This document shows, in pieces, positions 44,702-56,707 of a stretch of DNA of 64,000 bases. Below the pieces are notes generated by a model. That model was given only the letters and a program-made list of their open reading frames with translations. It searched no databases and was not told the DNA's origin. Where the stretch lies: positions 473,579 through 537,578 of the forward strand of contig JAJEKV010000129.1 in assembly GCA_021234155.1 (NCBI GenBank), read 5' to 3'. Position numbers and translations under genes: made by a program. The stretch is from Isoetes taiwanensis (lineage: Eukaryota > Streptophyta > Lycopodiopsida > Isoetales > Isoetaceae). How positions within the stretch are numbered: the stretch's first letter is position 1; the number at the start of each line of letters is the position of its first letter.

Positions 44702-46619
44702 CTGCAGATTGTGAATTTTTGTTTCCAATCCAATATGAAGGATGCAGAGAATAAAACCAGGACTTGCGTACATTACTTACGTTAGGCAGTGTATTGCCGA
44801 AATATGTGGCTAGCAGAAACCAAAGAAGGAATGTTGATAAAAAGCCATTTGTATATTCCAGCTTGTTTAGAACAGAGAATATTGTCAAAATATGTGGTAA
44901 ATAAAATCTAAAAGTATGCCTATCAATTCTGATAAATTGAAAGAAGAAGATTAATTACAATAAAATGTTTGTAAGGGAGAAGAAAAAAACCATAGTTAGG
45001 ACACAATGAGCATTATTTAGGGGGCACTTTGTACGACCTTTCCAGGTTATCTCATCATCTTTAACTGTGGCAATTGCATCACCTAAATAGAAAAGACTCT
45101 AAGCAAGTCGATTAGATTTGGAGGAAACTGGGATTGAGCACGAAAAATGTCTATTATATGGGAAAACCAAATGCCGCCACCAACCGCCATGAAGTAAAGG
45201 AATTAGAATATTAGTACGTTGAGCAAGTTGAGTTGAATTGATATTAGTTTTCTTATTTTCATACCTGTGTTACAAACTCGATTACAAAGATGGCGAAACC
45301 TACAGTGGTTGTTTATGATGATTTATGCAAGAAAGTTGAAATTAAGAAAGCAAAGCCTATCTAAATAATTAAGATAATCAAGGCATATTAAATCTCAACT
45401 AACTGAGAAATTGCAACCAAGTTCAAATCAGTTCTTCAGTTAATGAAGTGGTACAGGAAATTGACCCGGTACCATATTGAATTTGAATAGGAAAAGAATG
45501 AAAAACAGCATCCCAAAATTGTTTTTGAGAAAATATGGGAAATGGAATATCATGTCAACAAGGACAAGAAGTACTGAAGATGCCAACGATAGACAAATCT
45601 CCCATAGGAGCCAGGTTGACCAATACACAAAGTCCAGTAAACCCATGATCGACATCGCCTACATAGATTATGAAGTGGTTGAAGCTTTCTTTGGCAATTC
45701 AGGAAAGGGCACCTAATAATAGCAGACTGCAGAAGACAAATACTGTGTAATTCATTTCATGAACATTTCAAAAATTAAGAACCATTGAACTCTTTCACTG
45801 ACCAGCTTTAAATACATTTTGTAATCACTTATGAAAGGCTCAAGTCAAAAAAAGCGTAGCTCCATGGGCTGTGTCGGCCACCACCTTCTTTGTGCAAAGA
45901 ATGCAAAAAAGTAATGTAACTAGGTGGAATACATACCTTCTAAGCTTTACTTCCTTTTTACGTGGACGATCTTGCTCAATTGGATGATAAAAGTGAATAT
46001 GGTAGTAGCCATAAAAATAGGCCCTATCTTGCCAATAGGCGGAAAAATTTTGGTTGGATGGGCAAATTCTACAAATGACATATTCTATATCAAAGTGCAC
46101 TTTTGCAAGATAAGGTCTTTAGTTATTGGGAAGCCACATCCGAAAATTTAAACTTTTTTAGGGTCATCTATATTTGGATATCTATTATATTGTAAAGATG
46201 GTTACATCTTATATAATGATTATCTGTGGGCTTGCGGATCTTTGTCTTTGCCGGCATACCGAACAAGTTGATTGAGGCTTCACGTATCTAATCTTGACAC
46301 TAGACTTGAAAACAATGTTATTTCTAATTTGTACTTGTCCCGACAAGACTCTCTTCAACGATATATCCGAATGAGTGAGTTTATACGCACTATCTAAAAA
46401 ATATCTACTTATTTCCCTTTTGCATTAGCTTGGAGGGGTAGTTAGATTTGAAAACCGAATCCTCAAAGGCACCGCGCTTTCACTTTCTTGTGGTATTTAT
46501 TTGAATACCATATGCAATTACAGAAGAACTCCTCTCCTTAAAGTGCAACGCAATAGGGCAAGACATTGGATGTTCCAGAAACGTGCATCTACCTCATCCA
46601 TGGTTTCAAAAGATATGAC
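44702..46619 (-). pseudogene. ABCA-type ABC transporter pseudogene, membrane half
   Basis: ABCA (ABC subfamily A) proteins move lipids across membranes. Exon pieces in order on the minus strand: 46619-46490 (ISFETMDEVDARFWN, then after a shift PIALHFKERSSSVIAYGIQ), about 46090-45937 (GPIFMATTIFTFIIQLSKIV, shifted to KKEVKLRR), 45658-45473 (AMSIMGLLDFVYWSTWLLWE and FLKNNFGMLFFILFLFKFNM, donor GT), 45360-45265 (IGFAFLISTFLHKSS, stop, TTVGFAIFVIEFVTQ), about 45170-44990 (FPPNLIDLLRVFS, GDAIATVKDDEITW) and 44890-44702 (FLLWFLLATYFGNTLP and RKSWFYSLHPSYW). These match the first membrane domain and following linker of plant ABCA proteins. A TAA at 45313-45315 and at least two frameshifts disable it, and no nucleotide-binding domain follows. 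Confidence 0.85.
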
Positions 46620-46639
46620 CTGCAAAATTTGTATGTTAG

Positions 46640-47095
46640 TGCTAATTGTTGCAAGTAATCACATACATCTTAATGCTACCTCTGGTTGCACATAGTGCAG
46701 CTGTAAAAAAGATATGAAAGGCAGTGATATTGAACATAAAAATGAAAATCATTTTGTGAGTCACTCGCAACAAACATGATGACTCTATGGCATCATTTGA
46801 TGCAGAAGACAGACCAAATACTTTGCAATAAGAAGATAAAGATAATTGGTCTATGTGCGGCTGCAATTTTTGGGCTACATATGAGCATCAGCTACAATCA
46901 ATAAGTAAAAACACCACCAATTCAATAGCTGCAACTTACCACAGAAAGGATAATAAAATCCCTTTTTGAGAGTGGCAGGGAAGGAAACACATCAGCTGTC
47001 AGTCCAACAAAACATGTCAATGCTGCTCCATGGACCTGTCAAACCCACAATGTTGATATAAAGTTTGTCCCTTCTCAGCAAAAACTGGCAGTCAT
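46640..47095 (-). other. Possible further exon near the ABCA pseudogene
   Basis: On the minus strand a ttgacag acceptor precedes a clean stretch (HGAALTCFVGLTADVFPSLP) ending before GTAAGT (about 47035-46940). It has no convincing match to ABCA proteins and may belong to another gene. Confidence 0.3.
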
Positions 47096-47100
47096 TCTTC
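47096..47100. repeat. Target-site duplication, left (tcttc)
   Basis: tcttc lies directly before the left LTR and directly after the right LTR (51718-51722). Confidence 0.9.
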
Positions 47101-47368
47101 TGTTAGAATAGTATAATGTGATATACATTGGACATGTTAAGTCATTGTAACTTAACGTTGTACCCCATGGGTCACTTTATATTAGCCCATGGCGCCCTCA
47201 TTTTTATCTTTTTCTCTATTTGCCACCCAACATAAGGACGTGGCACATATATATGTACCATCACATGAGTTAATGTAATACACAAGTTTCTTGCTCCTCC
47301 TTTGTTACTTCTTTGCGTCTCCTCCTCTCTATAGTCTTAACTGTTCAGATCATCTTCTCCACTCAACA
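47101..47368 (+). repeat. Left LTR of copia element
   Basis: Starts tgttagaatagtataatg and ends ctcaaca; 268 bp; matches 51435-51717 closely. TG...CA ends, and a tRNA primer site follows two bases later. Confidence 0.95.
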
Positions 47369-47684
47369 TTTGGTATCGAGGCGGTGTTCCATCCTTGGGT
47401 GCTTCATTAAATGCTTGGGATGGAAGTATTTTGCGAAAGGTTTTTACGCCTTTGTGAAAAAGCGATTTTAACCCCTAACTTGAGTTTGAGCCTAGAGAGA
47501 AGCATTCTTAAGCATTCTTTACGTTATGGAGAGTTGCATGCGGCGTTAACTGCTAGAAACACCTCTTGAGTGTAAAACACGAAAGATTTCTTGCAAAGAG
47601 CTTGCATATTGCCTTGCATGTTGAAGATAGAGTAGGGCTTTGCAGATTTGTGGCTTTGATTAGAAGAGGCTTGTGCTTTTTACA

Positions 47685-48545
47685 ATGGACAGCCCGGAAA
47701 AGGTGTTCATGAACGAAAAGTTCTTGCTTAAAGGCAAGAACTACTCTATTTGGAAGGAGAAGATGACTTTGGCACTTGATCTTGCTGGAGTTTGGGATGT
47801 AGTAGCTGGTGAAGACCAAAATGAAGATGACAAATGGGAGGAGTTGAACAAAAGGCCCTCTGGCTTTGATCAAACTTGCGAGTGGATGATTCCATGCAAA
47901 GGCACATACTTGGAGTGAAAAGTGCTAGTGAAGCTTGGCGCAGATTTCAACAAATATATGAGACAAAGAATCATACAAGGAAAGCGACTCTTAAGGAATC
48001 AGCTTAACGGTCTAAAGTTAAGAGAATGTAAAGATGTGAGTGACTTCATTGCGAAGATCACAAAAATATGCACAATTGGCTTCTATTGGAGTTGAAGTTG
48101 AAGAGGCCGAGCTCTAAATGCCATATATCAAGGAGCACCTGAATATGAGCACTTCCTTGATGCTTTTCAAGCACGGAGAGTGAGCCTAGCCGAAGAGCTT
48201 GCGGCAGCCCCCCAGTAGAAAGTTTTGAGATCACAAATCTTGGGACAAGCGGGAAAGGTTAATTTCAGCCAATCAAGAAGGAATTTCAGCCAATCAAGAA
48301 GAAGGGGAGGGGGGTCGCAGGAAATTGGAGAAATTTCCAACACCAAGAAGAAGGTACTCCCAAAAATGATTCTCAATCTCATGGGTCTCCTTGAGGAGAA
48401 CCTCAACGAGGAAGAGGTTATGAAAGGGGCGTACAAATAGAGGTAGGGGAGGCTTAACGTTGAGTTCATACTCCAACAAAAATATCAAATGCTATTGTTG
48501 TGATGAAGTTGGCCATATGGTAAATGATTGCCCTCTAAAAGGAGT
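47685..48545 (+). pseudogene. copia gag
   Basis: Starts MDSPEKVFMNEKFLLKGKN and YSIWKEKMTLALDLAGVWDV, the typical copia gag opening. It is frame-broken after about 75 codons. A CCHC zinc knuckle (KCYCCDEVGHMVNDCPLK, C-X2-C-X4-H-X4-C) lies near 48485-48540 in another frame. Gag forms the particle and the knuckle binds RNA. Confidence 0.85.
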
Positions 48546-48580
48546 ACATTGAAAATGAAACTTGAAAAGGAGTCGCATTA

Positions 48581-50537
48581 CCTTGAAGAAGGGTCATCGT
48601 CAACCTCAAGCTCAAGCTCAAGGGAGAAAACCTCTACGGCTGCACAAGATTTTGCAATGTTAAGTAGATGAAGTCGATCATGTAAGATACAAGTTCGATA
48701 GGTGCGTTGCTTGTTTGGATAGTGGTACGCTTGACTCATGTAACAGGTGATGAATCCCTTTTCTCAAAATTCACGAAGTATGATGGAGATAAAATCCTTT
48801 TGGGAGATGATTCATCGCTAGCAATAGAAGGGAATGGAAATGTAAGAGTGAAAGGAGAAGGAGACGCTATTGTGACATTTCAAAATGTCAAACTTGTACC
48901 GGATTTAAAGAGAAATCTGCTTTCTATTGCTTGCATTACTGGTAAGGGTTTCAAAGTTTTCTTTGATGAAGATGAAGCAATAAATTTTCAGCCAAGTGAA
49001 GAATTCATGAAGATGATAAGAAAGATGAAGGTGATTGCTCGCGGCAAGAAGAGAAGGCAATTTATATAAAATGGAGATTGTCCACCCAAAATCGAGGCCA
49101 ATATAGTAGCAGTAGCGGCGGCCCAATCGTGAGATTTGGCACAAAAAGATATGGCCATATCAGTTATGGAAGTTTGCACCACCGTCCCAAACAAGAAAAA
49201 TGTGCATGGTTTACCTCAAATACATGATGAAAAACCTTGAAGAAGGGTCATTGTCAACCTCAAGCTCAAGCTCAAGGGAGAAAACCTCTACGGCTGCACA
49301 AGATTTTGCAATGTTAAGTAGATGAAGTCGATCATGTAAGATACAAGTTCGATAGGTGCGTTGTTTGTTTGGATAGTGGCTTTTCGACTCATGTAACGGT
49401 GTGATGAACCCCTTTTCTCAAAATTCACGAAGTATGATGGAGATAAAATCCTTTTGGGAGATGATTCCCCGCCGCAATAGAAGGAAATGGAAATGTAAGA
49501 GTGAAAGGAGAAGGAGACGCTATTGTGACATTTCAAAATGTCAAACTTGTACCGGATTTAAAAGAAATCGCTTTTTACATTTGCTTGCATTGCTCGTAAG
49601 GGTTTCAAAGTTTTCTTTGATGAAGATGAAGCAATAAATTTTCAGCCAAGTGAAGAATTCATGAAGATGATAAGAAAGATGAAGGTGATTGCTCGTGCAA
49701 GAAGAGAAGGCAATTTATATAAAATGGAGATTGTCCCTGCCCAAAATCAGGCCAATATAGTAGCAGGTAGCAGCAGCCAATCAGAGATTTGGCACAAAAG
49801 ATATGGCCATATCAGTTATGGAAGTTTGCACACGCTGTCCCAGCAAGAAAATGTGCATGGTTTACCTCAAATACATGATGAAAAACCTTGAAGAAGGGTC
49901 ATTGTCAACCTCAAGCTCAAGCTCAAGGGAGAAAACCTCTACGGCTGCACAAGATTTTGCAATGTTCGTAGATGAAGTCGATCATGTAAGATACAAGTCT
50001 GATAGGTGCGTTGCTTGTTTGGATAGTGGCTGCTCGACTCATGTAACAGGTGATGAACCCCTTTTCTCAAAATTCACGAAGTATGATGGAGATAAAATCC
50101 TTTTGGGAGATGATTCCTCGCTCGCAATAGAAGGAAATGGAAATGTAAGAGTGAAAGGAGAAGGAGACGCTATTGTGACATTTCAAAATGTCAAACTTGT
50201 ACCGGATTTAAAGAGAAATCTGCTTTCTGTTGCTTGCATTACTCGTAAGGGTTTCAAAGTTTTCTTTGATGAAGATGAAGCAATAAATTTTCAGCCAAGT
50301 GAAGAATTCATGAAGATGATAAGAAAGATGAAGGTGATTGCTCGTGCAAGAAGAGAAGGCAATTTATATAAAATGGAGATTGTCCCTGCCCAAAAATCGG
50401 GCCAATATAGTAGCGGTGTAGACGACCAATTAGAGATTTGGCACAAAAAGATATGGCCATATCGGTTATGGAAGTTTTATGACGTTGTCCCAACAAGAAA
50501 ATGTGCATGGTTTACCTCAAATACATGATGAAAAACA
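48581..50537 (+). repeat. Three tandem ~652-bp copies of the protease/pre-integrase region
   Basis: Units 48581-49234, 49235-49885 and 49886-50537 each start ccttgaagaagggtcat and end at the same tacctcaaatacatgatgaaa. Each holds a Ser-rich linker, the aspartic protease region, the KLVPDLKRNLLS segment and the WHKRYGHISYGSL-type pre-integrase motif. Only unit 3 keeps the protease active site (CLDSGCSTHVTG) in one long frame (49803-50528). Unit 1 is shifted just after CLDSG, and unit 2 reads CLDSGFSTHV. Confidence 0.95.
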
Positions 50538-50944
50538 GGTTTGTGAGCCTTGTGTTCTTGGAAAGCGATTATAGGGTTCCGTTTCCTCAAGAATCGAATA
50601 TAGAGCGCAAAACCTTTTGGAATTAGTGCATGTTGACCTTGCGGCTTTATGCCAACAAAATCCATTGGTGGATCCTTATATTTCTTCTTGTTAGTGGACT
50701 CAAGAAGAATGTGGGTGTATTTTACGAAAACAAAAATCGAAGGCCTTTTATCATTTCAAAGTCTTCAAGGAAGAAGTGGAATGCAAAAGGCGTAAAAATA
50801 CTCACATTAAGGACCTGATAATGGAGGAATTTTTTGTCCACAAAGTTTGAACAATTTTGTGAAGACAATGGGATCAAAAGGGCAATTGACAACGCCCGCC
50901 CGATTTTTTGGTATCTTGTATGAATCAAATAGTCGCCTTTGATG
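50538..50944 (+). pseudogene. copia integrase fragment
   Basis: VCEPCVLGK, then LLELVHVDLCGFMPTKS and SLYFFLLVDDSRRMWVYF (in shifted frames) match the start of the integrase core. The frame degrades after FKVFKEEVE and the rest of the core is missing. Confidence 0.75.
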
Positions 50945-51400
50945 TAGTTGGATACTGCACTTCGATATGGCGGTTATTGTGGACACGAGAAGATCCACAG
51001 TAGTTATGCATTCTCAATTGGAAATGGTGTTGTAACTTGGAAAAGTAAGACAAAAGCACCGTTGCAATTAGCTTCTTTGAAGCGTAATATAAAGGTTGTA
51101 GCATTGCGGCATGTGAACCGTTTGGATTCAAAAAATTCATGGAAGAAATTGGGATTCACGGTGAGACCCACTTGCATATTCAGCGATAATATGAGCAAGC
51201 ATAATGATTGCAAACAACCACGCTTTTCATGGCGAGAACTAAGCACATTGAGACTACCTACCATTTTGCAATGCGAGAAAAAAAAGTTGAGAATGGGGAA
51301 ATTGATATCCAATCTTTGCAGGTCGGAAGATCGACAGGATATTTTTACAAAACCATTAGGAAAAGCCAAGTTTGAAGATTTGGGTTGGCTCTTGGCGTGA
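50945..51400 (+). pseudogene. copia RNase H and C-terminal tail
   Basis: YAFSIGNGVVTWKSKTKAPL, followed by a broken helix region and, in another frame, the EDRQDIFTKPLGKAKFEDL tail: the RNase H end of copia pol. It directly follows the integrase fragment, so the RT has been deleted between them. Confidence 0.85.
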
Positions 51401-51434
51401 GGAAAGAGGAACTGGAATATCACATTAAGGGGAG

Positions 51435-51717
51435 TGTTAGAATAGTATAATGTGATATACATTGGACATGTTAAGGCATTGTAACTTAACGTTGTAACTT
51501 AACGTTGTACCCCATGGGACACTTTATATTAGCCCATGAGGCCCTCATTTTTATCTTTTTCTCTATTTGCCACCCAACATAAGGACGTGGCACATATATA
51601 TGTACCATCACATGAGTTAGTGTAATACACAAGTTTCTTGCTCCTCCTTTGTTACTTGCTGCGTCTCCTCCTCTCTCTATAGTCTTCTGCTGTTCAGATC
51701 ATCTTCTCCACTCAACA
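51435..51717 (+). repeat. Right LTR of copia element
   Basis: 283 bp, against 268 bp on the left. Much of the difference is a duplicated ttaacgttgtaac unit (about 51484-51500). Ends ctcaaca then the tcttc target duplication. Confidence 0.95.
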
Positions 51718-51722
51718 TCTTC

Positions 51723-53638
51723 CAATGCAATTTGACAATTATTAACTTTTTTTTGCAATAATGAAAGTTGCCAATGGGTTCACACAATGCTTAGCAAATG
51801 CCCTTAAATTTACTTGATTATGTAGCCATGAAATACAAGGTATCTACCCGATCTGCTTTAAAGATAAGCAGTTTATGTGGTATTGATTTATCTTAGATAC
51901 ATCAACGGCAATAGCTTCATTAATTTGAACATCTAAGAATCTGATTGGAAAGATAACTGGAGTCTTCAACGTTTCCACAGTAGCTTATTACATGGAGACC
52001 TGGAGCATGAGCAAAACTTTTGCCACATCTTCCCATCAGTGATGAAGAATGAGATTGAGTGTATAAAGAACTACTTTTGCTCTTTTTGGACATAATTTTC
52101 CTTCAACCATATTTAATTTTGGAGAAGATGAGACTTTACAAAATAAATAACCAAAGCACAGATCATAAACACTTGTCCTAAAGGGACAGGTTCAACTTTT
52201 AATTCTTCTTTGTTTTATTGGCATAGCTTGTTTCTAGGGAATCATGAGCCTTTACTTGGCCCATCTCGAATATCAAGTTGATGAATGAATGTCATACTGT
52301 GATTTCAAAATAGGAGGATATTCCAATATCTTGGGCCTAAAAGAGGACCACAATAAAATGATCTCTGAGAATGTATGTACATAGGAAGTTCCTCTAGCTT
52401 GAAAGTGAGATTAGGAGTGGCGGTCGACCACATGGCATTGATGACAAAGACCCCAAGTTCGCACTTATTTGGCTTATGACGTTATTCGGTTGTATGGCAT
52501 GTTAACAACTTAATCAACACACATGATGTCATATATGAGATTTATATAGATATTGGGTTGGGACTGAAAACCCGAATGGCCATCAAATTTGCATCTCATG
52601 ACAACTATGGTGGCATCCAAGTTAGCAATGATCGGCTATGATGCTACACTATAGGCGTTGCACAAAAACATTCTATGGGACATGTATATGCCCGGACTAT
52701 AATGAACATAGCCAAAATGCTCTAATCTAGAATATAGGAGTACCAAAATTTTCAAAATGCTAACTACATGGGACATCCTTTCATTTGTCATTTAATGTTG
52801 TGAGGGTCGAACAATTAATGAGATAAATATCCGAACAATGTTGTATATGAAAGTAACGATGAAGAGATTAGCTAGGTTTCATAGTGAAGTTATGGCCCAA
52901 TGATTCATTGCCAAGGCTCACTTTTTCTCCGGCCAATCTCTTCCTCCTTGGCTTGCATTTTGAAACAACACTGCAGGTGTGAGCATAATTATGTTCCTTT
53001 TTTTCCAATCTGCAATTTGAAGCATTATTTATTTCTTGTATTTGAAACAAAAGGAAGTTTGGATGGTAAGTTCTCAAATGATCATTTACAAGTCTACCCT
53101 GAAGAGGGCTCCTATATTTATGAGATAAAATTGAAGGCAAATAAGATGGCAAACCGTAGAAGATGAATGCACCAGAATTACAAGAAGGTGCTTAATGATG
53201 GCTTCAAGCCACTCGAACTACGGGAAAGAAGAAGAAGAGGGGCTCCAATATTCAATGATCTCCAAAGTATCTGGATTATTCCGCATTCCTTAGAGATTAA
53301 AAGAACCTCGTTGACCCTCGGAACAACGATGGTGATGGTCGTTGTAGAAGAGAATTGGTTGTGTCACCTGTGCCCTTAAATCCTGATGCAGCCCGCAAGA
53401 ACTTATCTAGCAGCTGTAAAAGAAACAATTTTTTTTTTTTAATTATGTGCTGCATTCTGAAATGCATGCACATATTTGAGCAATCAGCTAGCCCGCATCA
53501 CATGGCTATTAAGGAAAATATATACCATAGATTTGCACTTAGATAAAATGACACAAGTCCAAGTACTTACTCGTATGGCATGTGAGATTATTTTACCCTC
53601 AAATTCTTTCCAATCCCCACTTCCATGTATTAGGGTCA
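51723..53638. other. Spacer with one coding-like stretch
   Basis: A frame from about 52990 to 53379, with one internal stop (53164-53166), reads SLDGKFSNDHLQVYPEEG, YIYEIKLKANKMANRRR, then GFKPLELRERRRRGAP. It is charged and coding-like but matches no family I recognise. The rest of the stretch shows nothing. Confidence 0.3.
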
Positions 53639-54541
53639 TTTCCCACTTGCCATTAAGTTAAGTTAAATAGGGCAAATAATTGGAACTTGCTTTCCCACTG
53701 ACCCTTAAGTTAATATCAATTAAGTTAATTCCAGTTAATTTTTAACCGTTCATTAACTTAACGGAGCATCCTTCTCACTAGAAAAAGTTAAGTTATTTTT
53801 TTTAACCAAATTTAAAAATATTTAACCAACTAGTGCAAAAGTTAAGTGACCTAAGCAAGGTCCACTTAACTTCTAACTTTTTGGTTAAGCATTAAGCTAA
53901 CTTAACTATGAGTGAGAAATGGTTCCAGTTAGGTTAGACTTTTAAATCGTAATTTTGACAAGGATGCCAACTAGTTGACCAAGTGTCTTATTAGTTTGAT
54001 AGATTGAATAAAAAACATTAAAATGGGAGGTGGATTTTAAGAATTTTATGATTGATTGATTGGTCACGTAGTACTTGACTAGAAAGTATTAATATGGAGA
54101 GAGTTGACTACAAGCCAATTGATTGGCGAGAAAGTGTCTAATTTAACCAAAAGTCAACTCATTGACTAGTCAACCATTTACTAGATTACTAGGTAGTCAA
54201 ACAATTCACAAAAATAGTAACTTGACAAAAAAAGTCATATCCTCCATTTAGCTTAACCGTATCTCTTAACTGAAGTGAGAAACGAACACATTTATCTCTA
54301 ACCTAACAAAACTTCTTAACTACTAGTGTGAAGCACAAGCTTATTATAAAGGTTAGGTTAAGTTGATTTCATGAGCTTAACCTAAGTGATCCATAATTGG
54401 TATAGTGCGAATGCATATCTTCACAATCCTTTAAGTTAGTCTTAACTTAACGACTTTAATGGGAAATCACAATCTACTTTCCATTAAGTTCAGAGATAAC
54501 GAACTGGTTAAGTTAACCTAACCTAATTGCGAGTGGGAAAC
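53639..54541. mobile_element. Inverted-repeat element rich in ttaagtta and TTGAC
   Basis: ttcccacttgccattaag ... gttaa at 53639 is mirrored at the right end (ttaacctaacctaattgcg ... gtgggaa at about 54515-54541), 23 of 27 bases. Further internal copies of the gtgagaaa/taagtta motif occur in both orientations (about 53693, 53905, 54270, 54330). No protein is encoded. Target duplications are not obvious. Confidence 0.5.
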
Positions 54542-54544
54542 TAT

Positions 54545-55138
54545 TCTTAGGTTGCTTCTTTCACTACTTATGAGTTTATGGACAGTGAAGGACAGCTCTT
54601 GCCAGTAGCAAGAGACTACTGTTGAGTAATTATGGACAGCATCCTTCAGGATCTATACATATGAAAATACTCCTCTACATTCAACAATGAAGAGATACAC
54701 AAATGATTCAATCATGGCATAAAATTGCTAGCAGCAATTAAAGTACAAGAAACATTTAGAAAATATCTTTGCAACCTTGTCCTTAGGGTATTATATTGAA
54801 TTGAACACTGACAAATTGTACATAGAAAAGGGATAGGATTTATGCCATGTCGTCAAATTGTCAACTAATGCAAGATATCATGAACAGGTTCTCTTATAGG
54901 AGATTACTTTTGGCATCTGTTTTAGATGGCGTGCTTTGCTCTCCCATATTGTTTCCATCATTTTAGAGATTGGTTATTTCACACTCTAACATCATTCAAC
55001 TTTTTTTCTCTTCCCCATACCTGAGGCACAAGAACATCGCACTAGGGTAAAAAACTAATTACATGTTGTGCAGCCATGCAAAAGCCGCACATGAGAAGAC
55101 CTTTCGATGATTAAATTAGTTATGCAGTGCAGATTCAA
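54545..55138. other. Spacer without recognisable gene
   Basis: No known motif; ordinary AT-rich sequence. Confidence 0.4.
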
Positions 55139-55149
55139 CTTCTACCTAG

Positions 55150-55639
55150 GTCAAAAAATAACCACTTGCGAGTATCCTTTCGCAACTAATCGTGCTTTGA
55201 ACTTATCAAACGAGCCATCTGCTTTGTACTTGGAGCGAAAGATCCATTTACATTTAATTGGCTTTCATCCTTCAAGAATTTCAACAAGCTCCCAAGTACC
55301 TTTGTTGATAAGAGATTCAAACTCTGCTTCCATGGCCATGCGCCAATTCTCAGCTTGTGGCGAAGACATAGCCTCTTTTATTGTAACTGGATCTGCACTA
55401 GTAGCTAAAGCAGCATGATATTCCAAGATCCGTTTAGTAGGCTTCCATTGCCGTCGTATTGAAGTCTCATCATTAGGAACCCCAACTTCTACATCAAGTA
55501 GACCATCATGATCCTCATCAGCACCATCATATAAATCAAACTCCTGTATAAAATCATCTTCCACTTCAGGATTTACAAGCCCATTTTCAACAAGAGGATG
55601 TAAAGACCCATTATTCACATTAGGATTTACAACATCCAC
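55150..55639 (-). pseudogene. copia RT N-terminus
   Basis: An acidic linker, then PVTIKEAMSSPQAENWRMAM and LINKGTWELVEILEG. After a TGA (about 55268) come KCKWIFRSKYKADGSFDKF and ARLVAKGYSQ. This is the copia RT start; the YVDD motif lies beyond the truncation. Confidence 0.85.
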
Positions 55640-55689
55640 ATTAGGATTTAATTCACTATCAAGTAGCTGAAAATCACGAAGAATAACGT

Positions 55690-56418
55690 TAGGGTCATGA
55701 CTAGAAGTAAATCATGTTAGCCATAGTAGACTCATCAAAACCGCGCATCACGACTAGTAATGACTCTTACGTAGCAATATCATAAAATCCAGATCCCCTG
55801 ATTTTTCGGCGACAAGATAGCCTTCTGAAGATGGCTTTGAGGCCGACCAAGCTTCTTTTCTTCTTTTTTGGAATATGAACATAGGCTAAACAACCAAAAA
55901 CTCGCAGAATTTTGAACATTTGGTTTTGCCCCTCGACCATAATTGCAAAGGAGTTACACCTTTAGAGAAGAGTTTCTGGATTCGATTTTTGTACATAAAG
56001 CAATAGCTACAACTTTCGCCAAAATGACTTATCCAAACCCGGCATGAATAAGCATACATCGAAGCATTGATTATCGTGACGATTCTTGGCTCGCAACACC
56101 ATTTTGTTGAGGAGAATAAGGAATGGTATGCTCATGAACTATACCCATACTTTCACAAAAATTTTGAATTGGAGCAGAATAAACGCTCAATTTGGTGAAT
56201 ACTTGGGACTTGAGAGAGGGGATAAAATACACAAAAGCTCTACGAGAAAAATCATCCACAAATAAAATGAAATATCGCGGCACCACTCCAAAGCATAAGG
56301 TGGGCCACATATATAGGTGTGCACAAGCTCCAAAAAGTCGCGTTGCACGCTTGCCTTTCACATTGAAAGGACGGGCGATGTTGCTTTCCAACAAACACAT
56401 GCCCTCACATACACCCAT
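55690..56418 (-). pseudogene. copia integrase
   Basis: RYFILFVDDFSRRAFVYFI and EHTIPYSPQQNGVA belong to the DDE integrase core. The C-terminal part near 55880-55740 reads AYVHIPKKKKRSLVGLK and DESTMANMIY. Several frameshifts. Confidence 0.8.
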
Positions 56419-56662
56419 AGATGCAAGTGCTACTCAATGATAGACCATCCACGATTCTATCAGAAGCCATGTCCAATAAATATTGAAAATTTACATGTGC
56501 AAAACGACGATGCCACAATGTACTCGATTCATCTCCGCTGGCAGTCATAAGATTCACAAAATCATCGGTCAACCTAAACTCATAAAGATGACCTTCTCGC
56601 GGAGCAACTCCAAGTACACAACCATCTTGAATAACAAACAGTCTCTGATTTAGGTTGCTCAA
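56405..56662 (-). pseudogene. copia pre-integrase domain
   Basis: TLWHRRFAHVNFQYLLDMAS is the GAG-pre-integrase zinc-binding motif, preceded by a beta-rich protease-to-integrase linker. Confidence 0.85.
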
Positions 56663-56707
56663 GTCTACAACCAGCTGGCGATTACCACCACCACCACTCC
56701 GGTGCGA

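Larger units (their letters stand above)
47101..51717 (+). mobile_element. Complete but defective Ty1/copia retrotransposon
   Basis: Both LTRs, a 5-bp target duplication, a primer-binding site (tggtatcgaggcgg at 47371, resembling the initiator-Met tRNA complement with changes) and a purine tract (aaggggag) before the right LTR are present. Domain order gag, protease (in triplicate), truncated integrase, RNase H is typical of copia. The RT and most of the integrase are deleted, so mobility would require proteins in trans. The element is inserted between the ABCA pseudogene and anonymous spacer. Confidence 0.95.

Noticed and set aside
47553-47873. 106-codon minus-strand frame
   Set aside because: Antisense of the copia leader and gag.
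55107-55418. 103-codon plus-strand frame
   Set aside because: Antisense shadow of the copia RT region.
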